This document shows positions 44,646 through 52,349 of a DNA stretch of 64,000 bases, piece after piece; within the stretch, counting starts at the first letter, position 1, and every line of letters begins with the position of its first letter. The position numbers and the translations under genes are program-made. Source of the stretch: Castellaniella hirudinis (GTDB taxonomy: Bacteria > Pseudomonadota > Gammaproteobacteria > Burkholderiales > Burkholderiaceae_B); the NCBI RefSeq assembly GCF_042651965.1, contig NZ_JBHSDY010000005.1, positions 62,001 to 126,000 of the forward strand, given 5' to 3'. The notes under the pieces are model-generated. The model was not told where the DNA came from, did no database searches, and saw only the letters and a program-made list of their open reading frames with translations.

Positions 44646-46676
44646 ATGCCCGAACCCCACGCTTCGCTGAAGGAACTCACCCTCCGGGGTGTGATTCTGG
44701 GTACTTTGATCACCCTGGTATTCACCGCGTCCAACGTCTATCTGGGCCTGAAAGTGGGACTGACCTTCGCGTCTTCGATTCCGGCAGCGGTGATTTCCAT
44801 GGCGGTGCTGCGGGCGTTCCGGGACTCCAATATCCTGGAGAACAACATCGTCCAGACACAGGCGTCTGCGGCGGGCACTTTGTCCGCCGTCATTTTCGTG
44901 CTGCCGGCGCTGCTGATGATGGGGTATTGGACCGGGTTCCCCCTGTTGCAAACCGCCATGATCTGCGCCTGTGGCGGGATTCTGGGTGTGGTGTTCACCG
45001 TGCCGCTGCGGCGCGCGCTGGTCGTCAACAGTGACCTGCCGTATCCAGAAGGCGTGGCCGCCGCCGAGATACTGAAAGTCGGGCAGAAGCAGGAGGGTGC
45101 AGATGGGGCGGCAGCCCGGCAGTCCGGCGGATTGCGCGAGATCATGCTGGGCGGGGCGCTGGCGGGCAGTTTCAGTCTGCTGACGGGCGGGCTGCGCGTC
45201 GCTGGCGACAGCGTCAGTTACTGGTTCAGCATGGGGCGCGCCGTCTTTCAGTTGCCTCTGGGGCTGTCCTTTGCTCTGGTCGGTGCGGGCTATCTCGTCG
45301 GTATCGTCGGCGGGGTGGCGATGCTGCTGGGCGTGGTGTTGTCCTGGGGCGTGGCGGTGCCCTGGCTGACGTGGCTCACGCCCATGCCCGACGGCGCCAG
45401 CCTGGCGAGCTTTGCCACCGGCATCTGGGTTTCCAAGGTGCGTCTGATCGGCGCCGGCATGATCGCCGTGGCGGCGGTCTGGACGCTGCTGACGCTGATC
45501 AAGCCCATGGTCGAGGGGATGCGGATTTCGCTGTCGGTGCTGAAGCGCGGGTCGGGAGAATCCGGGCAGGATCGCAGAGACACCGATCTGTCGCCCGGGC
45601 TGTTGTTGAAGCTGACGCTGCTGATGATTGTGCTGCTGGGCGCGACGTTCCAGTCTTTCGTCGTGGACTCCGGTCTGCCCACATTGGCCGCCTGGACGCT
45701 GGTGGTGGCCGGCGTCGTGCTGGCCTTTGTCTTCGGTTTCCTGGTGGCGGCTGCGTGCGGTTATATGGCAGGCCTGGTCGGTTCGTCGGCCAGCCCGATT
45801 TCCGGGATCGCGGTGATCGCCATCCTGGCCTCGTCCATGATCTTCATCGGCATCGGCCAGGCGCAGGACTTGTTGGGTAACCCGGAATCCGTGCGCTTCA
45901 TGACGGCGCTGGCGCTGTTCTGCACCTCGGTCGTCGTCGCCGTGGCGGCGATTTCCAACGACAACTTGCAGGACTTGAAGACAGGCTGGCTGGTGCATGC
46001 GACGCCTTGGCGGCAGCAGATCGCACTGATCATCGGTTGCGTGATCGGCGCGGTGACGATTCCGCCGGTGCTGGAGCTGCTCTACGAAGCGTACGGCTTC
46101 ATTGGCAGCCTGCCGCGCGAGAGCATGGACCCCGCCCAGGCGCTGGCCGCGCCGCAGGCCTCGCTCATGATCACCATTGCGCAGGGCCTGTTCAGCCACA
46201 CTCTGGACTGGACGTACATCCGCATCGGGGTGCTGGTGGGCGCCGCGCTGATCGTCTTCGACTGGGTGCTGGGCCGAGTTAGCCGGTTCCGCGTCCCGCC
46301 GCTGGCGGTGGCCATGGGCGTCTACCTGCCGCCCACGGTGGCCACGGCACTGTTCGTGGGCGCCTTGATTTCGTGGTTCGCGCGGAGCCGTGTCCGCGCT
46401 CAGGCGCTATCGGCGGGTGCTGATCCGGCCCGGCTTGAGCAGGCCAGCGAGCGCACCGGCACGCTGTTCGCCTCGGGCCTGATCGTGGGCGAGAGTCTGG
46501 TGGGCGTCGTGCTGGCGATCGTGATCGTGGGTTCCATGGCCTCTGGCGGCGGCGATGCGCCGCTGGCCGTGGCGGGGCCCGGGTTTGCATCGGTTGCGAC
46601 CGGGATCGGTCTGTTGGCTTTTGTGCTGATGTGCGTGGTGTTTGTGCGGCGTGTGCTGGGAGCGGGGAGAGGTTGA
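44646..46676 (+). CDS. OPT-family oligopeptide transporter
   Basis: 676 residues with ~14-16 membrane helices. N-terminal ELTLRGVILGTLITLVFTASNVYLGLKVG (quoted as ELTLRGVILGTLITLVFTA and NVYLGLKVG), then LPYPEGVAAAEILKVG and SNILENNIVQTQASAAGTLS, which are typical of the bacterial OPT family that imports peptides or metal-siderophore-like compounds. It sits between array 1 and cas1, where type I-F loci normally have nothing, and its start is only 95 bases from the inverted array arm. Confidence 0.9.
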   Translation: MPEPHASLKELTLRGVILGTLITLVFTASNVYLGLKVGLTFASSIPAAVISMAVLRAFRDSNILENNIVQTQASAAGTLSAVIFVLPALLMMGYWTGFPLLQTAMICACGGILGVVFTVPLRRALVVNSDLPYPEGVAAAEILKVGQKQEGADGAAARQSGGLREIMLGGALAGSFSLLTGGLRVAGDSVSYWFSMGRAVFQLPLGLSFALVGAGYLVGIVGGVAMLLGVVLSWGVAVPWLTWLTPMPDGASLASFATGIWVSKVRLIGAGMIAVAAVWTLLTLIKPMVEGMRISLSVLKRGSGESGQDRRDTDLSPGLLLKLTLLMIVLLGATFQSFVVDSGLPTLAAWTLVVAGVVLAFVFGFLVAAACGYMAGLVGSSASPISGIAVIAILASSMIFIGIGQAQDLLGNPESVRFMTALALFCTSVVVAVAAISNDNLQDLKTGWLVHATPWRQQIALIIGCVIGAVTIPPVLELLYEAYGFIGSLPRESMDPAQALAAPQASLMITIAQGLFSHTLDWTYIRIGVLVGAALIVFDWVLGRVSRFRVPPLAVAMGVYLPPTVATALFVGALISWFARSRVRAQALSAGADPARLEQASERTGTLFASGLIVGESLVGVVLAIVIVGSMASGGGDAPLAVAGPGFASVATGIGLLAFVLMCVVFVRRVLGAGRG

Positions 46677-46740
46677 GGCGCTAGTGCCGAGCTCCCGCGC
46701 AGCGGGGGTAGACCCAGCAAAGAGCGACGCCGCTCTTTCC

Positions 46741-47019
46741 TCATTGCTTGCAGAGCCGGGGGTTGATGGTGGGAAGCTCAGCGGCCTCAAACGGACTGGT
46801 GTTGCGCGTTGCGATCATCAAACCGGGGGCTGCAGCCGTCGCAGCAATGTAGCCGTCTGCGGTGCCAATCGCACGGCCCGCCGCCTTCGCGCGCGCCATC
46901 AGGTCCGCATAAGCCTGAGAAGCAGCCAGGTCGAACGGCAACACACGGCCCGCAAACGCAGTCAGGACTTCCTTTGCAAGACGATCCTGAAAGATCGTGC
47001 GCCGCTTGCCCGCATACAT
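46741..47019 (-). pseudogene. 5'-truncated PIN-domain (VapC/FitB-type) toxin remnant
   Basis: 92 residues (MYAGKRRTIFQDRLAKEVL...). It matches only the C-terminal part of FitB-like PIN toxins: VLPFDLAASQAYADLMARAKAAGR, GTADGYIAATAAAPGLMIATRN with the C-terminal acidic residues, then an INP ending. The first ~50 residues with the N-terminal DTN catalytic aspartate and its antitoxin partner are missing. The break lies just upstream of AGKRR, about 65 bases from the cas1 start, so this is probably an inactive scar at a recombination boundary. Confidence 0.7.
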
Positions 47020-47084
47020 GGAAATCCCCTATTTTGACGCGTACTTTCGTCCATGTTCTGCATTTCAATGTTACATAAAGAAGC

Positions 47085-48086
47085 ATGGACGATATCGCAG
47101 CTTCTGATCTCAAGACGATCCTGCACTCCAAGCGGGCCAATATCTACTACCTGGAGCATTGCCGGGTGCTGGTCAACGGTGGTCGCGTCGAATATGTCAC
47201 CGACGCGGGCAAGCGTTCTCTGTACTGGAACATCCCGATCGCCAACACCACCAGCATTTTGCTGGGGACGGGGACTTCCATCACCCAGGCTGCCATGCGA
47301 GAACTGGCCAAGGCCGGCGTGCTGGTGGGATTTTGCGGAGGCGGCGGGACACCTTTGTTCTCCGCGAACGAAGTCGATGTCGAGGTCGCCTGGCTCAGTC
47401 CGCAAAGCGAATATCGGCCCACAGAATACTTGCAGGCGTGGGTGGGGTTCTGGTTTGATGACACTCGCAGGCTGGCTGCTGCCAAGGCTTTGCAGAAATT
47501 CCGCATCCAGCGCTTGGGCGAGGAATGGCGCCAGGCGGCTTTGAAAGAGGCCGGCTTCAATGTAAACGTCACGCGGCTGGACGGTTTGCTGGCCCAGAGT
47601 GTGCGGCGTGTGGATATGGCTGACGAAACGGTCGACTTGCTGACCGAGGAAGCCAGGCTCACCAAGGCGCTGTTCAAGATGGCGGTTGATGCGGTTGGCT
47701 ATGGCGAGGATTTCACCCGGGCCAAGCGCGGGGCTGGCACCGATCCCGCCAATCGCTTTCTGGATCACGGCAATTATCTGGCCTATGGCTTGGGCGCCAC
47801 CGCGTGCTGGGTGCTGGGCTTACCGCATGGCTTGGCCGTGTTGCATGGCAAGACGCGGCGCGGCGGCCTGGTGTTCGACGTAGCGGATCTGGTGAAGGAC
47901 GCCTGCATTCTGCCGCAGGCCTTTCTGTCTGCAATGCGGGGTGATGATGAGCAGCAGTTCCGCCGCAACTGCATCGAATCGCTGACGCGCAGCGAGTCCC
48001 TGGATTTCATGATCGATACGGTCAAGGAAATCGCCGTGACGATGGCCCGGCAAACCACTGCTTCAGACCAGAAGGGCGACGCATGA
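47085..48086 (+). CDS. cas1: CRISPR-associated endonuclease Cas1 (subtype I-F)
   Basis: 333 residues, normal for Cas1f. With Cas2-3 it integrates new spacers at the leader end. It begins DDIAASDLKTILHSKRANIYYLEHCRV, and the metal ligands are expected in LTEEARLTKALFK (Glu, ~188), GLPHGLAVLHGK (His, ~247) and FDVADLVKDACI (Asp, ~268). Its stop overlaps cas2-3 by 4 bases (ATGA). In the usual I-F layout its upstream side would face an array leader; here a toxin remnant and an OPT gene lie there. Confidence 0.96.
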   Translation: MDDIAASDLKTILHSKRANIYYLEHCRVLVNGGRVEYVTDAGKRSLYWNIPIANTTSILLGTGTSITQAAMRELAKAGVLVGFCGGGGTPLFSANEVDVEVAWLSPQSEYRPTEYLQAWVGFWFDDTRRLAAAKALQKFRIQRLGEEWRQAALKEAGFNVNVTRLDGLLAQSVRRVDMADETVDLLTEEARLTKALFKMAVDAVGYGEDFTRAKRGAGTDPANRFLDHGNYLAYGLGATACWVLGLPHGLAVLHGKTRRGGLVFDVADLVKDACILPQAFLSAMRGDDEQQFRRNCIESLTRSESLDFMIDTVKEIAVTMARQTTASDQKGDA

Positions 48087-51000
48087 ATGTCCTGCTGGTT
48101 TCCCAATGCAGCAAGCGGGCCTTGACGGAAACACGCCGGATTCTGGACCAGTTTGCCGAGCGGCGGGGCGATCGGACCTGGCAGACCGCGATCACTCGGG
48201 CCGGCCTGGATACTCTGAGGAAACTGCTGCGCCAGTCGGCGCGCAAGAACACGGCGGTGGCCTGTCACTGGATCCGGGGGCGGGATCATAGTGAACTGCT
48301 GTGGATCGTCGGCGATGCGCGGCAGTTCAATGTCGAAGGCGCTGTGCCGACGGATACGACCACCCACGATGTGTTGCGGCGTCATGATGAAAATGATTGG
48401 CATAGTCTGCGGACGATCCGTAGGATCGCCGCTCTGGCCGCGTTATTGCACGATCTGGGCAAGGCGACGCAGTCCTTCCAGGATCGGCTGAAAAACAAAG
48501 GATCCAGGGAAAGGAATCGCTACCGCCATGAATGGGTCTCCGTGCGCTTGTTCCAGGCATTTGTCAGCCAGGATGATGACGCGGCCTGGTTGCAGCGCCT
48601 GACAGAAGCAGGTGAGGACGGTGTCGATGGCGCCCGCTTCGAGGCCCCTTGGCTGGACTACCAGAATAGTCGCCTGCTGCGTGATGGCCTGGATCCAGCG
48701 GCGGACGGCAACAAACCGTTCGCCTCAACGGGCGGGGGATTGCCGCCTTTGGCTCAGGCGGTGGCCTGGCTGGTGTTGACGCACCATCGCCTGCCTGCTG
48801 TCCCTCTCAGCGCGAGCGAGTCCGCTGAATCGACTCATTTATGGCATGGCCGATCACCCCGAGGGCTGAGCGGCCACACGCTGGATGCCGTCCTGAGCCA
48901 GGTTGATGCGGATTGGAATGAGCCGTGGTGTGAACCGCTCGTAGCGCCGAAAAAACGCAGAAAGACCTCGCCGGATTGGGAATTCCCCGGGGGGTTGCCG
49001 GTCAGGACAGAGAAATGGCGCAAGCGGGCCGCCCGTATCGCACGGGACTTGCTGCAGGATCTGCCGACGCTGGCGGATTGCCTGGGTGATCCCTACATCA
49101 TGCATGTGTCGCGCCTAGCCTTGATGCTGGGAGACCATCACTATTCCAGCCTGGAGGCAGATGGGGATCGGGTCAAGGGGGAGCAGGATTTCCCTTTGTG
49201 GGCCAATACCCGGCGTGAGACGGGGGCCCCGCTGCAGCCGTTGGACGAGCACCTGCTGGGTGTCGAACTGCATGCGGGCCGGATTGTGCATTCGCTGCCG
49301 ATCTTGACGCGGGATCTGAGCCACCTGATCGGGCATCGTGGGCTGAAAAAACGCAGTCAGAACCCGGCATTTCGCTGGCAGGACAAGGCGGCCGATCTGG
49401 CCGCCGGGGTGCGTGCACGTGCGGCGGAACAGGGCGCTTTCATCGTCAATATGGCCTCGACCGGCTGCGGCAAGACCTTGGGAAACGCCCGGGTCATGAA
49501 TGCGCTGGCCGACCCTGCCGTGGGCTTGCGATGTGCTTTTGCCGTGGGTCTGCGCACGCTGACCCTGCAAACCGGGCGCAGCTTTCAAAAGGACTTGGGC
49601 CTGTCGGATGATGAGCTGGCCATTCGGGTCGGGGGCGCGGCGAATCGTGAACTGTTTGAGTATTACGCGCAGCAGGCCGAAGACAGCGGTTCCGCCTCTC
49701 GGCAGTCTCTGCTGGATGAGACGACCCATATTGTTTACGAGGGCAATGAGCATCACCCGGTATTGGACCATCTGGGGAAAGAGGCCGGCGTCCGCCGGTT
49801 TCTGAGCGCACCTTTGCTGGTGTGTACTGTTGATCATCTGACACCGGCGACGGAGGGGCTGCGCGGCGGCCGTCAGATCGTGCCCATGCTGCGCTTGATG
49901 ACGGGGGATCTGGTGTTGGATGAGCCGGATGACTTCGATCTGGCCGATCTGCCGGCGCTGGCGCGTCTGGTGCACTGGGCGGGCTTGCTGGGCACGCGTG
50001 TCCTGGTGTCCTCCGCGACCTTGCCGCCCGCCCTGATTCAGGGGCTGTTCACCGCGTATCTGGAGGGCCGTCGCTGGTATCAACGCAATCGCGGAGTTCG
50101 ACCGTCCGAAGCGCCCGCCGTGTGTTGCCTGTGGGTCGATGAGTTCGCGCAAACCCACGCGGATTGTCCAGATGAAGGATCGTTCAGTCAGGCGCATCAG
50201 ACGTTTGCCGCCAAACGTGCGCAGCGGCTGGGCGAGCAGGCGGTGCGGCGTCGGGCGCGTCTGCTGCCGCTGCATGGTGTGTTGGGTGGTTCGGATCAAG
50301 CAGGCCGCCGGAAGGCTTTTGCCGGTGTGCTGCGGGATGCCGCCTTGAGTTTGCATGCCGTGCACGGTGTCAAAGACCCGCACAGCGGCAAGCGGATCAG
50401 CTTCGGTCTGATCCGCATGGCGAACATCGAACCCTTGTTCGATGTGGCCCTGGCCCTGTTCAGCCTGGGAGCACCCCCGGGCGTGCATATCCATCTGTGC
50501 GTTTACCACTCCCAGTTTCCCTTGTTCCTGCGGTCCTGGATCGAGCACCTGCTGGATACGACCCTGGATCGGCGACAGGAAGCGGCGGTGTTTGACATGC
50601 CCGACGTGCGGCGGCGGATTGATGCTGTTGAGGCCCAGGATCAGTTGTTTGTTGTGTTGGGTTCGCCTGTGACGGAGGTTGGCCGAGATCACGATTATGA
50701 CTGGGCTGTGGTTGAGCCCTCCTCGATGCGATCGTTGATCCAGCTTGCGGGCCGGGTATGGCGCCATCGCCGCGACAAGGTTGCATCGCAGCCTAACCTG
50801 CTGGTGTGCGATACCAATCTGAAGCATTTCGACCAGCCAGGCCAGCCTGCCTTTTGTCGGCCGGGTTTTGAGACCCTGGATTGTCCATTGCGGCCCCATC
50901 GCCTGACGGCGCTGCTGGCCCCCTGGCTGGATGGCGATCAGTGCGTGCCGATCGACGCACAGCCACGGACCGTCGCCCGCACGTCATCAGAGCGTCAGCC

Positions 51001-51493
51001 CACCGGCAATCTGGTCGATCTTGAGCATGTCCGCATGGAGCACCAGATGTTGCCGCCTGGTGAGCCAGATGATGTTCATCGATTGAATGCGACCAGTTTC
51101 TGGATGCGGGACTGTGCGTGGCTGACCGCTTTCGTGCAGCAGGCGCAGCCGTTCCGTGATCAACCCCGTCCCGATGTGGAGGTGGTCTGGCGGCTTGATG
51201 AGGACGATGCGCCCTATTTGTGCCGAGTAGAGGAGGGGGAGCGGAAATTCCAGGGGCTCTATGTGCCCATCGATGCCAATCTCCGTGCGGATGTGCCGGA
51301 TGAAGCAGTGCAGGGTGATGGGATCAGTTGCTGGAGCGTGGAGGAAGATTTGGCGCGTTGTATGACGGACCAGGCCGAGGCGCTGGATTTGCCCTTGGAT
51401 GTGTTCGCATTGCGCTATGCGCGCGCGACGCTGCCCGCCAAGCAGGAAGGCTGGCGCTGGCATCCGGCGCTGGGGTTTTCGGTGAAGGGGTAA
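48083..51493 (+). CDS. cas3f: Cas2-Cas3 fusion nuclease-helicase (subtype I-F)
   Basis: 1136 residues. The N-terminal Cas2 domain (~1-95, MNVLLVSQCSKRALTETRRIL) is joined to Cas3. HD nuclease motif LLHDLGKATQSF near residue 122 and YRHEWVSVRLF near 150; helicase Walker A MASTGCGKTLGN (~460), DExH-box as DEPDDFDLADLP (~611), motif III SSATLPPALIQ, motif VI QLAGRVWRHRR (~887). It degrades targets bound by the Csy complex and takes part in adaptation with Cas1. No frameshift seen. Confidence 0.96.
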   Translation: MNVLLVSQCSKRALTETRRILDQFAERRGDRTWQTAITRAGLDTLRKLLRQSARKNTAVACHWIRGRDHSELLWIVGDARQFNVEGAVPTDTTTHDVLRRHDENDWHSLRTIRRIAALAALLHDLGKATQSFQDRLKNKGSRERNRYRHEWVSVRLFQAFVSQDDDAAWLQRLTEAGEDGVDGARFEAPWLDYQNSRLLRDGLDPAADGNKPFASTGGGLPPLAQAVAWLVLTHHRLPAVPLSASESAESTHLWHGRSPRGLSGHTLDAVLSQVDADWNEPWCEPLVAPKKRRKTSPDWEFPGGLPVRTEKWRKRAARIARDLLQDLPTLADCLGDPYIMHVSRLALMLGDHHYSSLEADGDRVKGEQDFPLWANTRRETGAPLQPLDEHLLGVELHAGRIVHSLPILTRDLSHLIGHRGLKKRSQNPAFRWQDKAADLAAGVRARAAEQGAFIVNMASTGCGKTLGNARVMNALADPAVGLRCAFAVGLRTLTLQTGRSFQKDLGLSDDELAIRVGGAANRELFEYYAQQAEDSGSASRQSLLDETTHIVYEGNEHHPVLDHLGKEAGVRRFLSAPLLVCTVDHLTPATEGLRGGRQIVPMLRLMTGDLVLDEPDDFDLADLPALARLVHWAGLLGTRVLVSSATLPPALIQGLFTAYLEGRRWYQRNRGVRPSEAPAVCCLWVDEFAQTHADCPDEGSFSQAHQTFAAKRAQRLGEQAVRRRARLLPLHGVLGGSDQAGRRKAFAGVLRDAALSLHAVHGVKDPHSGKRISFGLIRMANIEPLFDVALALFSLGAPPGVHIHLCVYHSQFPLFLRSWIEHLLDTTLDRRQEAAVFDMPDVRRRIDAVEAQDQLFVVLGSPVTEVGRDHDYDWAVVEPSSMRSLIQLAGRVWRHRRDKVASQPNLLVCDTNLKHFDQPGQPAFCRPGFETLDCPLRPHRLTALLAPWLDGDQCVPIDAQPRTVARTSSERQPTGNLVDLEHVRMEHQMLPPGEPDDVHRLNATSFWMRDCAWLTAFVQQAQPFRDQPRPDVEVVWRLDEDDAPYLCRVEEGERKFQGLYVPIDANLRADVPDEAVQGDGISCWSVEEDLARCMTDQAEALDLPLDVFALRYARATLPAKQEGWRWHPALGFSVKG

Positions 51494-51525
51494 TGGGAAT
51501 GAAGGTTGAGTCGCCAAGCAGCCGC

Positions 51526-51837
51526 TTACGCTGGGACGGACTCGATAGGTTGGAGTGTTTCCAACGTCGCCTGCAGTTCCGGGTTCAGTTCTGCGGTCCG
51601 CAGGTCGAAAGTGGCCTGAAGGTTCAGCCAGGATTGTGCGTCGCCACCGAAATAGCGGCTCAGGCGCAGCGCCGTATCGGCCGTGATGCCGCGCCGTTCG
51701 AGCAGGATATCGTTGATGCGAGAAGCGGGGACAAGCAAATGGCGGGCCAGCGCGTTGGCACTCATTCCCAGGGGAATCAGGTAGTCCTCGCGCAGGATCT
51801 CGCCCGGGTGCACAGGGCGCATGCCGTTTTTGATCAT
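51526..51837 (-). CDS. higA: HigA-family antitoxin
   Basis: 103 residues: MIKNGMRPVHPGEILREDYLI, then the XRE-type HTH LGMSANALARHLLVPASRINDILLERRGITADTALRLSRYFGG (parts quoted: LGMSANALARHLLVP, SRINDILLERRGITADTALR). HigA neutralises HigB and represses its own operon. It lies 51 bases downstream of higB and is convergent with cas2-3, 32 bases from its stop. This TA pair splits the cas operon in two. Confidence 0.93.
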   Translation of the reverse strand: MIKNGMRPVHPGEILREDYLIPLGMSANALARHLLVPASRINDILLERRGITADTALRLSRYFGGDAQSWLNLQATFDLRTAELNPELQATLETLQPIESVPA

Positions 51838-51887
51838 GTCGGAGTCCTTTTATCGAAGTGTGTTTCCATTTCTAGAGAGGGAGCCCG

Positions 51888-52169
51888 TCAGTGATAGTCC
51901 ACGATCTCGACCTCTGTCGGCCCCTCGTCTGTCCAGATAAAGCAGATGCGCCATTGCGCATTGATTCTGATGCTGTGGCGCCCCTGCCGGTCGCCCGTCA
52001 GCTTTTCAAGCCGATTGCCGGGCGGGCTGCGCAAAAAATCCAATGTGACTGCAGCATCCAGTTGTGCCAGTTTACGTTCAGCTGCTTGTTGAAAGTTGGT
52101 GAAGCGGCGAGTGCTGCCCGTCATGAACAGACACCGAGTCTCCTCGCAGAGAAAGGACTGGATGGTCAT
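51888..52169 (-). CDS. higB: HigB-family toxin (RelE/ParE superfamily mRNA interferase)
   Basis: 93 residues, full length. MTIQSFLCEETRCLFMTGSTRRF, AAERKLAQLDAAVTLDFLRSPPGNRLEKL, RQGRHSIRINAQWRICFIW and the terminal EVEIVDYH are all standard HigB blocks (quoted in parts), with the catalytic Arg/His/Tyr end intact, so it should be active. The minus-strand leader shows TATAAA at 52185-52180 and GGTA repeats (GGTAAAC, GGTATAAAAT, GGTATCC), probable HigA operators. A mini-CRISPR unit in the same orientation lies directly upstream. Confidence 0.93.
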   Translation of the reverse strand: MTIQSFLCEETRCLFMTGSTRRFTNFQQAAERKLAQLDAAVTLDFLRSPPGNRLEKLTGDRQGRHSIRINAQWRICFIWTDEGPTEVEIVDYH

Positions 52170-52194
52170 GTGGATACCATTTTATACCGTTTAC
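52170..52194 (-). promoter_or_regulatory. higBA promoter/operator region
   Basis: Minus strand: GGTAAAC-GGTATAAAAT-GGTATCC immediately before the higB ATG, containing a TATAAA -10-like box; repeated GGTA units suggest a HigA operator. No convincing -35 is visible; the expected position falls in the pseudo-repeat upstream. Confidence 0.4.
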
Positions 52195-52200
52195 CGGGAT

Positions 52201-52287
52201 TCGGGATGCTGCCTGTGCGGCAGAAAGCATGGCTGTAGCAAGAGAGTCTTGGATACAGTTTTCTCAGCTACTTATTGCAGTAGATCG
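52201..52287 (-). ncRNA. Degenerate repeat-spacer-repeat unit (CreR-like crRNA gene) between higB and csy1
   Basis: Read on the minus strand. Upstream pseudo-repeat 52287-52260 keeps the complete 8-base handle CTGAGAAA and a 5-bp stem CTACT/AGTAG, in which two base pairs differ from the array stem CTGCC/GGCAG by compensatory changes. The 31-base 'spacer' 52259-52229 begins ACTGTATCCAAGACTCTCT. The downstream pseudo-repeat 52228-52201 has lost the handle but keeps a perfect hairpin CTGCC-GCACA-GGCAG. Stem-to-stem spacing is 59 bases against 60 in the arrays. Handle before and hairpin after are exactly what one Cas6f-processed crRNA needs. The spacer matches the csy1 promoter region. Confidence 0.8.
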
Positions 52288-52314
52288 ATTTTTAAAGAGT
52301 CGTGGAAACAGTGG
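52281..52314 (-). promoter_or_regulatory. Protospacer with CC PAM in the csy1 promoter, target of the mini-CRISPR spacer
   Basis: Minus strand: CC (52314-52313) followed by ACTGTTTCCACGACTCTTT (52312-52294). Compared with the pseudo-spacer, 16 of the first 19 bases agree; mismatches are at 6, 11 and 18, so seed positions 1-5 and 7-10 are perfect, and 6 and 18 are positions that are flipped out in type I R-loops. Pairing stops after base 19. Bound Csy complex would cover the -35 region of the csy1 promoter. Confidence 0.78.
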
Positions 52315-52317
52315 TAG

Positions 52318-52323
52318 TCTAAT
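52318..52323 (+). promoter_or_regulatory. Probable -10 box of the csy1-csy4 operon
   Basis: TCTAAT matches TATAAT in 5 of 6; the -35 would fall at 52295-52300 and is poor. Transcription would start near 52330, leaving a ~20-base leader with GGAGGA before the csy1 ATG. An alternative pair is TTTAAA (52291) and TAGTCT (52315), also inside the protospacer region. Confidence 0.45.
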
Positions 52324-52349
52324 GGAAACGGCTCTATGTTGGAGGATTC

